Below are positions 1 to 9,752 of a stretch of 64,000 nt of DNA, piece by piece. The notes beneath the pieces were generated by a model. That model saw only the letters and a program-made list of their open reading frames with translations, was not told the origin of the DNA and made no database searches. The stretch is from Phymatolithon calcareum (Eukaryota > Rhodophyta > Florideophyceae > Hapalidiales), in the NCBI GenBank assembly GCA_977006965.1, contig OZ345376.1, positions 434,001-498,000 of the forward strand, read 5' to 3'. Within the stretch, counting starts at the first letter, position 1. Every line of letters starts with the position of its first letter. Position numbers and translations under genes: made by a program.

Positions 1-481
1 AATCGCCTGTTGAAATTAGAATCATAATTCGAATTGTTTGAGTGGGGATTGTGATTGTGTTTCAGATATTTCTGGGTCAGGGCGAGCAAATGGTTTTCAA
101 ATGCGAATGCTGTGCCTGAGGAAGATTTGTGAGAAGGATTTTGTATGTGCAGAAACCATCTGGCAAAGTGTGGAATGGTGGAACGTCTAGGTCAGGGAGC
201 CAATCAAAGAGAGAATCAGTGGCCGGATTCTATAGCTTTTTGACGATGTGGAAGGACCGAGGACCAGCCCTTTGGAAGGGATCCTAGACTGCAGGGCCTG
301 CAATGCACGGACGAGCTTGGATTCCTGGGCATGATATAATGCGCTGCAAGCAGCATGGGAGTGCATACTGCTTGGATTCAATCATCTTCCAGCAATTAAA
401 TCGTAATATTTCAAGAAACTTTTCCGGTTTATTGGCCAATCTGCCTCAAACCTGACAAATCACAAAGAGTCATATATGATA
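1..481. other. Left flank, no gene seen
   Basis: Host DNA left of the hAT insertion. Only short frames without domain signal are present on either strand, and I see no RNA gene or repeat here. Confidence 0.5.
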
Positions 482-489
482 GTCACTAC
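482..489. repeat. hAT target site duplication, left
   Basis: GTCACTAC directly precedes the left inverted repeat and is repeated exactly at 4223-4230 after the right one. Confidence 0.92.
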
Positions 490-821
490 CAGAGTCGTAC
501 GGGGGCCGCTTTTCCAATGCACCGCCGGGCCACGGGGTTCCCCGCAGGGCTGTAGATCGAGAAGGGTATAATGCTAACCCTCGGTGTGGCATCATAAAAT
601 GTGTTGATGGGTAGTTTTTATCAAATGTGTGCCCTTTTTTGATACGGGTACCTACCCGTTCGAAATGCCGTCCTTTGTTAGGGGCACGGGTTTGGATTGA
701 TTTGGATAGAAAATTTGATACGGGTACTTGGAGTATCAATTGTGTCGGTACCCGCGGGTATACCGCTTAAAGTCTGATTTCGCAGCGGCTTAGATGTATT
801 GTACGTATCAAAGCTGCACTA

Positions 822-891
822 GGGGAGCACGGCAACATTTTGGCCCGATAGTTGTTTAGTTGATTTGGGCCAAAATGGTGCCGTGCTCCCC
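822..891. repeat. 25-bp stem hairpin inside the hAT leader
   Basis: Arms 822-846 and 867-891 are inverted copies with one mismatch in 25, separated by 20 nt. The stem begins GGGGAGCACGGCA. It lies between the left end and the transposase start, so it may be a structural part of the element or a small insertion into it. Confidence 0.85.
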
Positions 892-1547
892 CGGTGTGCT
901 GTAGTCCGAGTGCGGCTAAAACCTGATACAGTAACTTTACAGTATTATTTGATACTGTACTGTATTGTTTGGTGTTAGCCACGCCCGGATTATACGCTTG
1001 CAAGTACGTAGCCTTGTACAGCAGGTTTTGTTTATTGCCTGCAGCTCAACATTTTTGTACCACGATCTTGATTGTCTATAGGTAGAGCGTGCACCCAATA
1101 GCAATGAGAGTGTAACGGGGACGTAAAGAGTACTCATAATTGCCACATTTAAACATTAACGGATACTTGGGGTTAGTTTAACGATCCTTTTCTAAAACAT
1201 AGTTAAACGGATCCCACATCTCTCCATTCTCTAACTCCATGACTATTACGTTACACACGAACGATGTCTTCAAAAAGTTATATCGTAGTCGCGAGAAAGC
1301 GAACTAATCTGTAAGAATGTGGAAATCATTAAACGGCCATGGTGATTATACCGTTTATCGCCGTGCGTGCAAATGTAACCGTTGTATAGCAGTTGAGGGA
1401 AATAATTGAAGATCTGGCTAGAATAGTTAATACCGCAGGACCCCTTGTGCCTATCTATACCTACAACTCGCGACACGACATCTGACAATGAGCAATCAAA
1501 CAAGACTTCACCCTTAGCAGAGACCACAACGATCTACCCTACCAACG

Positions 1548-3764
1548 ATGTCCTGCGCTCCAACAAATCCGGAGACCTCTTCGCAAGATTCCGGAGATGT
1601 CGAAGTATCAGACTTGCAGAATCTCATCGACATGGCTAGGAAATGGAAGGCGCTATCCTGCAATCAGAAGACAGCATCATGTTGGGCATTTTTCTTTACG
1701 CCGAGACTAGAAGATTCTGAATCGATGCCTTTGGAGATTAATCTCCAATGCTGGCTATGTTCCACCACCATGCCGCATACATCAAAAGGCAAAATCTCAT
1801 GGAAGCAGAAGTTCGGGACAAAATCGCTTCTTCAACATGCACGGGCGATTCACAGCGACCTTTATCAAAAGTACGAAGCACATCTGAACAACGAAGAAAC
1901 GTCGAAGAAACGGAAGAGGACGAATCATATCAGCAACTTGCGTGCCTTCTGGAAGGAACAAGAGACCACACCGTACCCTCGCGATAATAAGAAGCAACGT
2001 TGCTTTGAGCGGAATGTTGGCCTGATTGTGGGAAAAGGGCTCCTTCCGATGTTCGTTGTCGATAGTCCTTGGTTTAATCGCCTGATTTTCCAAGCTGACT
2101 CTCGTCTACAAATACCAACCAGGCGACGGCTCAAAGAAGTCATCCTAGCTGATCTGAAAAAGGAAGGAGATCAGAACTGCTTTGACGAAGTCAAGGCGTG
2201 TCCTGCTGTCACTTTAACTTTCGATTTGTGGATGTCTCATGGATCTAAAGACATATTCTCGGTCATATGTCATACAGTCAGTCAAGACTTTACACGCAGC
2301 TCCTTCCAAGTCGGTCTCCTCCAAATGGACGGGACAAACGGATCTATTATCGCGACTGAGCTGAACCGTATCATCTCAAAATACAATATTTCTTCAAAAG
2401 TTATGGCGTATGTATCTGACGGAGGCTCAAATCTCCGAGCATGCCAACAGTCATTATCCGGACTTGTCACTTGTGATATTCTCGGGATAGATGAGCCTAA
2501 GCATGGACGATGCCTGGCCCACATACTGAGTACCGCAATCAGTAAGGCCATCGGACCAGACAGTAGTGCGGATGCTGGGATCGCCTGTTTTAAATACAAG
2601 GACGTGAGGAAGAAGTTACAAAGCGTCATCACGTGGACGAAGAAGTCAGGCAAAGGGGCACGGGAATGGAGCGCCTCTTGTTTGAAGGCACAGATCAAGC
2701 CGAAGAAGTTGTACACGCCTGTGAAGACGCGATTTGGAAGTGTTGTGATGATGTTCATGCGCCTTTTGGAATACCGGAAAGCCATCAATATCTGCTATGG
2801 AGACTCGGAGAGCCCTGCCCTTCAGAGTCGCTGCCCGTCTGAAACAGACTGGAGCGTGGTCAAGGCTTTTTTGCATGCTACAAAGCCAATTTTCTTCAGA
2901 TGTATCGAAAATCAAGGCGCAAGGCATTGGCTATTATCGGATGCTGTCCGCTCTATTGTGGAAGTAAGCAATGATCTTTGAAGAATTTCCCGGGACAATT
3001 CGGCACTTGCAAACTCTCTTGGCATGAATACACTAGAAGGGGCATTGGCAAGTTTTACGGCTAGCATGGCCATGGCTTCACAAACATATATAAGTGCTCA
3101 TTTACAGTTCTTGAATGACTATGACACTGATGGTGCGCACTATATCCTCGCCCTCATGTTGGATTCTAGGACTATGTCCTTGAAGTGCGTGAAAGATTTT
3201 CGTGAAGGATCAAGCATGGAAAGGACTAGAGGAATCGTTCGCAACTATCAAGACTATCTCATTGAACGGATGAAGAGCATATACAACGCAAGGGTCAGCA
3301 GACCCGCTGAAGATGAAATGCTCGACACTGATACACTTGAGATTTATGGCGATGATACCAACACATGCCACTCCCAGCAGGTCGATCTACAATTAAGATC
3401 AGAGCTTCGCGGATATCAGAGAGCCTGCTCTACTTTCGGCAAGGACTCTGATGTACTACAATGGATTGGAGCACAGCGACAGCATTTCCCTAACGTCGTT
3501 TTGCTTGCACAGTGCATTTTTTCTATTCCAGGTTCTCAGATTGAGAACGAAAGAGTTTTCTCTGTGGCGGGGCTGATCTCGAAGAATCGAAGGAGCAACA
3601 TTGGAATTGACTCGTTGAATATGATCACTGGAATTTATTACAACGTAGAGGGCGATCCTTTACATGGTTTCAAAAGAGACACGATTCCCGTTGTGATTGG
3701 CAATATGACTGACACGGAAATAGAATTAGACGGTGATGCTGGCGACAGTAGTGATACCGATTGA
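1548..3764 (+). pseudogene. hAT transposase (BED finger, RNase H-like), split by one stop
   Basis: Cut-and-paste transposase of the hAT superfamily. The first part (477 residues) has a BED-type zinc finger (C68, C71, H97, H102), then the RNase H-like core with the first catalytic Asp in FDLWMS (D226) and the second in VSDGGSN (D291). The second part (3024-3764, 246 residues) carries the C-terminal dimerisation region with the NERVFSVAG block and the RRSN motif. The two parts are in the same frame. They are separated only by a TGA at 2979-2981, with 14 sense codons before the next ATG at 3024. The whole reading frame, about 739 codons with stops, is normal for a hAT transposase. One point mutation therefore seems to have inactivated the gene. 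A short intron removing the stop cannot be excluded, but I see no convincing splice sites. The start is the first ATG of the frame. Confidence 0.9.
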
Positions 3765-3830
3765 AATAATCAATTGGTTCGATAAAAATTGAAACAAGTC
3801 GACTTCACATAAATCTAGAGTCTTTTGAAA

Positions 3831-4022
3831 TTAAAGGGGGGATCCCCCAGTTTTGGACAAATATCAAACAAATTTAAAAAAATTGAGATCTTTGAAAACA
3901 AATTTGACCTGTTTTATTTCGGAAAGCTGGCCGTTGCAATATCCTGATTACAGCTAAAATGCACTGAATTTTTTTTAAATTTGTTTGATATGTGTCCAAA
4001 ACTGGGGCACCTCCCCTTTTAA
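3831..4022. repeat. Imperfect 54-bp inverted repeat near the right hAT end
   Basis: The segment from TTAAAGGGGGGATCC at 3831 to about 3884 is mirrored at 3967-4022 (both include AAATTTGTTTGATAT-like sequence and a G-run) with about 80 nt between the arms. It lies wholly inside the hAT element. It may be an end structure of the transposon or a nested small palindromic element. Confidence 0.75.
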
Positions 4023-4222
4023 TTGGGGTGTCCAAGCACGAGTTCCATGTGCTATGAGTTGGAAGAGGGCGGGTATTGGGCTCCCCGCGGGTTGTTCTTC
4101 GCAGAGGCAATGGGGCACGGGTAATCAAAAATTATGAAGATTCAAACATACGGGTGGAGGGGCCCTGTTTTAAAAAAATTTTCGCGGGTAGCCCGCAAAA
4201 ACAAAGTACCCGTACGACTGTG

Positions 4223-4230
4223 GTCACTAC
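4223..4230. repeat. hAT target site duplication, right
   Basis: Exact copy of GTCACTAC directly after the right terminal inverted repeat, which occupies 4209-4222. Confidence 0.92.
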
Positions 4231-5422
4231 CCACAATTCTGCAGCCTGCCGTCGTAGCATAAATCCAATCCTCTCCCACCGCAATGGAAGACCCCACCCG
4301 GCATCCCACCCCGCCGGGCATGCTCACCTGCTCTCCCACGCCCAGCCTGTGCACCGGCGCTTCCGAATCCCCTTCAAGAGGTAGGGCGTTAAGCCCTTGG
4401 CTTTGAAAGCTTCAACCAAGAACAGAAGAACTCTGGGGATCGATAAGCATATGGGTCCGTGTGCTTCTTCTGCCCGAGACCGGATCTGAAAGGCTGAATT
4501 CGTCCGAGCTGTTGCGTGGTACACCCTGTTAACACTTGCGCAATACAAAAACGGAACCGAATGTGGACGCGAAACGAGGCAGGTCTCATCCAGCGGCGTG
4601 TTGAGACACATCCAGTCCGATGTATGAAATAGTGCGATGGTTGCATCGCGCAAAATGGTACTTTCTGGTATGTGCGTCGTGTTTTTCATTTCATGATTCA
4701 TTACTTCCAACAGTCCTAACTTCGACGCTGACATTTTTCTTCCTACCCTTTTTTTCCTCCCTCGGGTCTCTTTCATATTTTCTCTGACACGCCATATTCT
4801 TTACCCGAAGCATGCACAGAGACCTGGCACAAGTGCCATTTAATGGAGTTAAACATTCATTGTCAATGGGTGGCCGTGCCGGCAATTTGAAGAGACACTG
4901 TTTTTGGGCAATCAGATCTACTAGATAATGGATGGAATCCATATAATTTCGCGCTACCGGGAGTGGTGTAACAAGCGCGAAGCGCAAGCTGATGAAGCTT
5001 CAACAGGCAAACTTTCTAGCGTTTGTGCCTTTAATGTCGTCTCTCCACAGGCACTTGAAGAAAAGGTAATGTCAAATTATTCGTCCTCTTGATGGGGATA
5101 TTATCACCGCGATACAAGATGAAATCCAAGGAAAGTCTACACGAGGTGTCTTGCAGGATCCCATGGCTAAGGGCTTCTTTGAGGAGCACGGCATAATTTT
5201 ACAAACAGGCAGAGCTAAAGCTTGCGATCTTTACATTTGTTGCGATCCGCACTGACCACGAACAGAATAATTTCTCGTTTAATCTCGTTTTGAATTTTTC
5301 TGTAGAGTTTTTATCAGGGCAGTTTATTGGAATAACACTGTGTCTGGACTTTCTTGCGGCTAAGTGGTATTGGTAACAAGAAGTCTATAGTCGCCGTATT
5401 CGTTTTGAGATAGAATGCTAGC
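4231..5422. other. Spacer between hAT element and Ulp1 gene
   Basis: No recognisable gene. A minus-strand frame of 150 codons (4776-4324) has no domain I know. It could be an exon or chance. The outer end of the KDZ element that carries the Ulp1 gene may lie in this spacer, but I could not find matching terminal repeats. Confidence 0.4.
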
Positions 5423-7699
5423 CTAGATTTCGTTACGAAATCTAGCTGCACGGGCCGGTGTATAAGTAGCAGTTGATAGCCTGTTCACAATGTTGTACGC
5501 ATTTATGCACACAGAGACTCCACAGTCAGTTAAATTGGTCTGCATTACCGTTGCGCAATTCGCATCGCTGGTCCATTTCTCTGGCCAATTCTTCAATTGA
5601 AGATAGCTCTTCAGAAAACTACACCATGAAGCAAGGGTCTTTGCGGCACTACCGAAAGCGCTGGAATCTGGTAGAGAGTCATAGAGACGAACTGTGGAGT
5701 TTTCCTTCTCTATCGAGATTAGACCCCAATGTTTAAGCCTGTCGCAGTGCACAGGAATCAGAATAAAACACAAATTTTCCTTTTCCAAATCACTCGCCTT
5801 CACCCATCGTGCCATGTGCGCAAAGTTTTCCTCGTTAGAATCCATTCGCGTGTAGAACCAGGTGTTCAACACCATCACAGAGTCTGCGTTTCTTTGGAGA
5901 AGTTGGAAGAAGAAGTTAATGACATGGCTGTTCAACCATTTGGCAGGAAGAAGTGTCCTAAGATCAGAACGTGTTATCTCGAAGTCTCCTATTCGAGCAA
6001 CAGCCTCATCAGATTTTTCCAGTTGCGGAGTCGCATCCGTGGAAGAGAAAAGGACGACGGAGCTCGAATCTGTTAAGCAATTGTGTTTTCGAGAGCCCAA
6101 GCGGGCCTTTTTTAACGGTGCGGCTTCCTCATCCTGTGTATTGTTATTCATCATTGCATGTGCAGGGAGCTCTGCATCTGGATTTTGTTCAGGAATCACT
6201 GTAGATTGCACGCCGATGGAACATTTTTCCAGTGCCGCATTGTGGGTTGCACTAGCATCGCAAGTAGTTGGTATGCAGCTTTTGAGTATTGACGGTACAG
6301 GCGCAGGTTCTGTCGCAGAATCGACGGAAGGTCTACACGGAAGATTGCCATTACATTGATCTTGACGGGGAGCTTGTAATGCAAGAGGATTCGATGGAAC
6401 CACCGACACGGGTGTAGGCAGTGGGATAGACTCTGCCAGAATATGAATACCGCTTCTCTTCAGCTCAGCTAGAAGGGCACTCCTGATAGACAGCTCTCTT
6501 CGCAACCACTGCTCCAAAATAGCCCTGCAAACACGTTTGTTCTCCTTTTTCCGGCACCAAGCTTTGTTTGGAAGATATCCGAGGTCGAGGATTATCGATG
6601 CATTATTTCGTTTCCCTCCGACAAATTCCGTGGTAGCGCGAAGCCATGGAGGAGTCCAGGCCTGGTATACGAGAGGGCCTCTGTACTCAAAAGGGTTTCC
6701 GAAGTCGTCGAATCCAAAGGACTTGTTCAAAGCTCTCTTATGCAAATATGAAAAGAAGTTGCCATAAACGGTTTCCAGTTTTCCGGCGGGAAGCTCTCCA
6801 AGCTTGGTGATGATACCATAGTCACAAAGTAAAGTCTGTCGGCAGTTTGCCATTTTAGCGTCGGGATAGAAACGGTCTGTTGAGAACCAATCCGGTATCG
6901 TGATTGCCGGGGCCCCACAGCTCCGAGATAGGGGTTCGTTCTGAAGATTTCCGTGCCGTTCTAGGACAGCATCCGGAGAAGGGGACATGTCTCGCTCTTT
7001 CATCGGCTCTTGTGCAATTGATGATGTAAGAATGTGTGCCCGTGCAAACAAGTCAAGGAACTGCTCCGAGAACTTAGTTTGACCAGCTGCTTTTTCGTTT
7101 GCATGTACAAGAGCATGCATCAAGGTATTTGAGAAGAACGGAAACACAGAGGTATGCCGTCGGAGAATCGGATCGGTTGAACTTCCTGCTCTTTCATCAA
7201 CACTCTCCATTTCCACAACAAAGTGAACACGGGAGGCTACTCCAAGCGATAGCTGCAGCTTTTGAACCGCGATAGTTGCATTAATTTGGTCTTTCTTTGC
7301 TTTTTCAAGCTCCTTGTACACATTACATGCACTCAGTAAAGACGATGTGCACATGCTTTTGCTTTGAGCCGGCGACACAGACGAAAACAAACGGGCGCAT
7401 TGGTCCGTGTAAGATGACAGTACATTCTCGATGGCGTTGGATGACGGAATAGGCTCTGAAGAAGCTTTCGATACATTGTATTTAAGCGTTCTAGGACGAG
7501 AAAGCGCTTTGTCTTCTCCGGCTTCTAGTCCCGGATCGGGACATTTTTGGCTATTCCACGGGGAGAATGTGCTCGATCGCTTGTTTGGTTGTGGCAAGCA
7601 GTCGGATTGGGCCCCAGGAAGGCTTGGTCCTTCATCAATCAAACGAGTGGAACTTGCAGGAAGACTGAGATCGATGTTGTCGTTTGGGCACCTCTCCAT
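5423..7699 (-). CDS. Ulp1/SENP-type cysteine protease (C48) of a KDZ transposon
   Basis: A 758-residue protein whose last 185 residues form a Ulp1-type (peptidase C48) domain. The family cleaves SUMO or related tags from target proteins. All catalytic residues are visible: H657 in KHWG, D674 in YDSL, Q720 in the oxyanion loop and C726 in DCGV. The long N-terminal part has no domain I recognise. It is Ser/Pro-rich up to about residue 110, then contains a Trp/Tyr-rich folded-looking stretch around residues 290-420. The start is an ATG at 7699. The gene is divergent from the KDZ transposase gene, with 1.3 kb between them. Ulp1 proteases are regular partners of KDZ transposases, so I read the pair as one mobile element rather than a host deSUMOylase. 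Host function remains possible because the frame is intact. Confidence 0.85.
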   Translation of the reverse strand: MERCPNDNIDLSLPASSTRLIDEGPSLPGAQSDCLPQPNKRSSTFSPWNSQKCPDPGLEAGEDKALSRPRTLKYNVSKASSEPIPSSNAIENVLSSYTDQCARLFSSVSPAQSKSMCTSSLLSACNVYKELEKAKKDQINATIAVQKLQLSLGVASRVHFVVEMESVDERAGSSTDPILRRHTSVFPFFSNTLMHALVHANEKAAGQTKFSEQFLDLFARAHILTSSIAQEPMKERDMSPSPDAVLERHGNLQNEPLSRSCGAPAITIPDWFSTDRFYPDAKMANCRQTLLCDYGIITKLGELPAGKLETVYGNFFSYLHKRALNKSFGFDDFGNPFEYRGPLVYQAWTPPWLRATTEFVGGKRNNASIILDLGYLPNKAWCRKKENKRVCRAILEQWLRRELSIRSALLAELKRSGIHILAESIPLPTPVSVVPSNPLALQAPRQDQCNGNLPCRPSVDSATEPAPVPSILKSCIPTTCDASATHNAALEKCSIGVQSTVIPEQNPDAELPAHAMMNNNTQDEEAAPLKKARLGSRKHNCLTDSSSVVLFSSTDATPQLEKSDEAVARIGDFEITRSDLRTLLPAKWLNSHVINFFFQLLQRNADSVMVLNTWFYTRMDSNEENFAHMARWVKASDLEKENLCFILIPVHCDRLKHWGLISIEKENSTVRLYDSLPDSSAFGSAAKTLASWCSFLKSYLQLKNWPEKWTSDANCATVMQTNLTDCGVSVCINAYNIVNRLSTATYTPARAARFRNEI

Positions 7700-9011
7700 T
7701 CGACTCAGCAGACTGAGTGGCTGCTGCAGCGAGGTATTTTACGGTCGACCACACCGCAGGGTGGCAATAGCGATTGACCCGGTAGAATTAGCCCGGAGCT
7801 TCTTTTTCACTGCATGATTTTATTGGTCAGCTGTGGAGACTCAAAAAATAGAGACCAATTAATCAGACCTTTTGAAAATCAAAGAAACTCCCCCACGAGA
7901 GGCTCAAAACGATCCACGTCGTCGTTTTTCATTCTGATTGGGTATCAATTGTGCGCAAGAAAAGTAAAGGGGCTCGAAATGAAGAGGGGTGGCGGATTGG
8001 CCGCCACGTAGAGACCACTCAATCGTCTCTATCGCATATGAGCATTGAGACTGTAAGCAGACAATCGGCAACGCAAGAGTCTCCTCAGTATATCGAGCCC
8101 CTTGTCACTGCGCAATCCAAAGGCATAACTTGAAAGAATTTTACCTATCAGGATTGGTATATTAGCTTAATCTTAGGAGTTCTCTTAGAGCGTCTGCAAT
8201 GAAAACGTAAAATACGGTGACAAATCCGGAGCAATCGGTTAGATCAGCAACGTTTTGTTTATAGCATTATCAAGCTGCGGCCGTATTTCAAAGCTAGTTC
8301 ATAATATTACATTCTTCTCTGTTGTGGTTATACTGATCAAGGAGAATTGGAACACTTTTGAAAACCTGTAGCGTCCTTGTGCTGAGCCACTAACTAGGAA
8401 AATCATTGAATTTGGGGCTATTTTTATCTTAGAGGCAAGCTTAGTTTTCAATGGGGCTGTCATCAGTGTTACAGTCATCCAGTAAGCTTTCGTTTCTGTT
8501 CACGAACGTGCAATGAAAAATCTGGACAGAATCTATCAGAGTGAACATCAGAGAAAACATCCAGTTTGTAATTTCTCTTTCGGTAGTTATAACGTTTCAT
8601 CGCTCTAATGAGTTTATGGAAGATCTAGTTTGCAGAAGTCCCATCACGTTAAAACTAGAGAAATCTTACAAACAGGTCCTCCGTTCAGAGCAAAAATGAA
8701 ATGCAGTCAATTGCTTAATCATTTGCGTGCGCCAAGTCCTATCAGAGAGAGCACTCTCCATTAATGAAGACCGTATCTTTCGTGTAAAGTACTACCCGCT
8801 ATATTCGGCTTATAGTCGGATATCAAGGAAATATTATGTGGCTAAATTTTTGGGAAAACTAGAGAAGCAGATCAATGAAATGAGTTCGTGTTCACAAGAG
8901 CTGTAACAGATGGTGAAGTACACCTGAGCTCCCATCTGCTCTTATCTTGTACCAGCGCACATTTCGTACGGAAAACGTGGCTCTGTTCTCCAGAAGACCA
9001 CACATGGACAC
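7700..9011. other. Divergent intergenic region of the Ulp1/KDZ pair
   Basis: About 1.3 kb of AT-richer sequence between the two divergent starts. It probably holds both promoters. No open frame with protein-like composition is visible apart from possible 5' exon material near 8940-9010, close to the start of the KDZ gene. Confidence 0.4.
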
Positions 9012-9545
9012 TTGCTACTTTCTGCCTGCCTCAGCGACGACAACGAAATTGTTTTCAGCTTGGCTAGAACTGCCCTCAAGGTCTACGACGGAAACAAGGA
9101 GCATACATTCATCGTCCCCTGCAAGACGTACGAGTGCAGGACAAAACCGTATGAATCTAAAGACATTGAATTCTCCTTACGAAATGGGTTTCGCCTCGAG
9201 ACGCCTTGGTCTGGAACTAATTTGATGCGAGGAAATGCGAGTGAAGATGAACGACAGCTATTCTACCACAAGCCCGCGAAATGGAAATCTGTCTTCCAGT
9301 CCAGCAATTACACCGCGTTTTACGTGAAGGACAATCAGATGCCATTTCCCATTAGCGGGTACACATTTCCAGTGGCATTTGGATCCCGTTTGGAGCATAT
9401 GGAAAGTGCACACGTCGAAACCAAAGGCCCTGAACTATTTTTGCCAAGAAACACTGTCGGATCGGATAGCACACGACCTCGCATTGATTTCAAAGCCAAT
9501 GAATCTCTTCCTGACCAAGGAGCAAGTGTTATGCCAATATCTTAG
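9012..9545 (+). CDS. Likely N-terminal part of the KDZ transposase
   Basis: A coding-like stretch of about 177 residues in the same frame as the transposase that follows, ended by a TAG at 9543-9545. It has no in-frame ATG near its left end. A good 3' splice-site candidate (pyrimidine-rich tract then CAG, ending at 9034) suggests that an upstream exon supplies the start. From about 9381 a second frame (9381-9663) also reads protein-like and overlaps this one, so the junction to the main gene may involve a frameshift or a small intron. I recognise no separate domain. Its adjacency and frame suggest it belongs to the transposase gene. Confidence 0.5.
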   Translation: MLLSACLSDDNEIVFSLARTALKVYDGNKEHTFIVPCKTYECRTKPYESKDIEFSLRNGFRLETPWSGTNLMRGNASEDERQLFYHKPAKWKSVFQSSNYTAFYVKDNQMPFPISGYTFPVAFGSRLEHMESAHVETKGPELFLPRNTVGSDSTRPRIDFKANESLPDQGASVMPIS

Positions 9546-9752
9546 GTATCTACCGGCGATAATGCGAAAAGACGAAACATACGCTCCACGCCAAGCTCTT
9601 GCATCCGAGGTCTATCCTCGGAGAATACTTCCGCCACATTCGCGTCCACTATTTGTCGGCTGATTGCAAATCTGGAAGAAAATCGCTTACAAGGAGACAA
9701 GTCTGTCGCATGTCGTGTTCTACACTCAAGTTTTCGAGGCAGAACCATCGCA

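Larger units (their letters stand above)
490..4222 (+). mobile_element. hAT-superfamily DNA transposon, complete with ends
   Basis: The element is bounded by short terminal inverted repeats starting CAGAGTCGTACGGG on the left and CACAGTCGTACGGG on the right strand (one mismatch in 14). A perfect 8-bp target duplication, GTCACTAC, lies at 482-489 and 4223-4230. hAT elements are known for 8-bp duplications and short repeats of the CAG type. The motif GATACGGGTAC occurs twice just inside the left end (641-651 and 717-727) and CGGGTAC also follows the right repeat, as expected of subterminal transposase binding sites. The single gene inside encodes a BED-finger hAT transposase. The 1058-bp leader before the gene is long for such an element and contains a strong hairpin. 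Confidence 0.93.

Noticed and set aside
4324-4776. 150-codon minus-strand frame after the hAT element
   Set aside because: No domain, no second copy, no signal of selection; kept only as a remark in the spacer.
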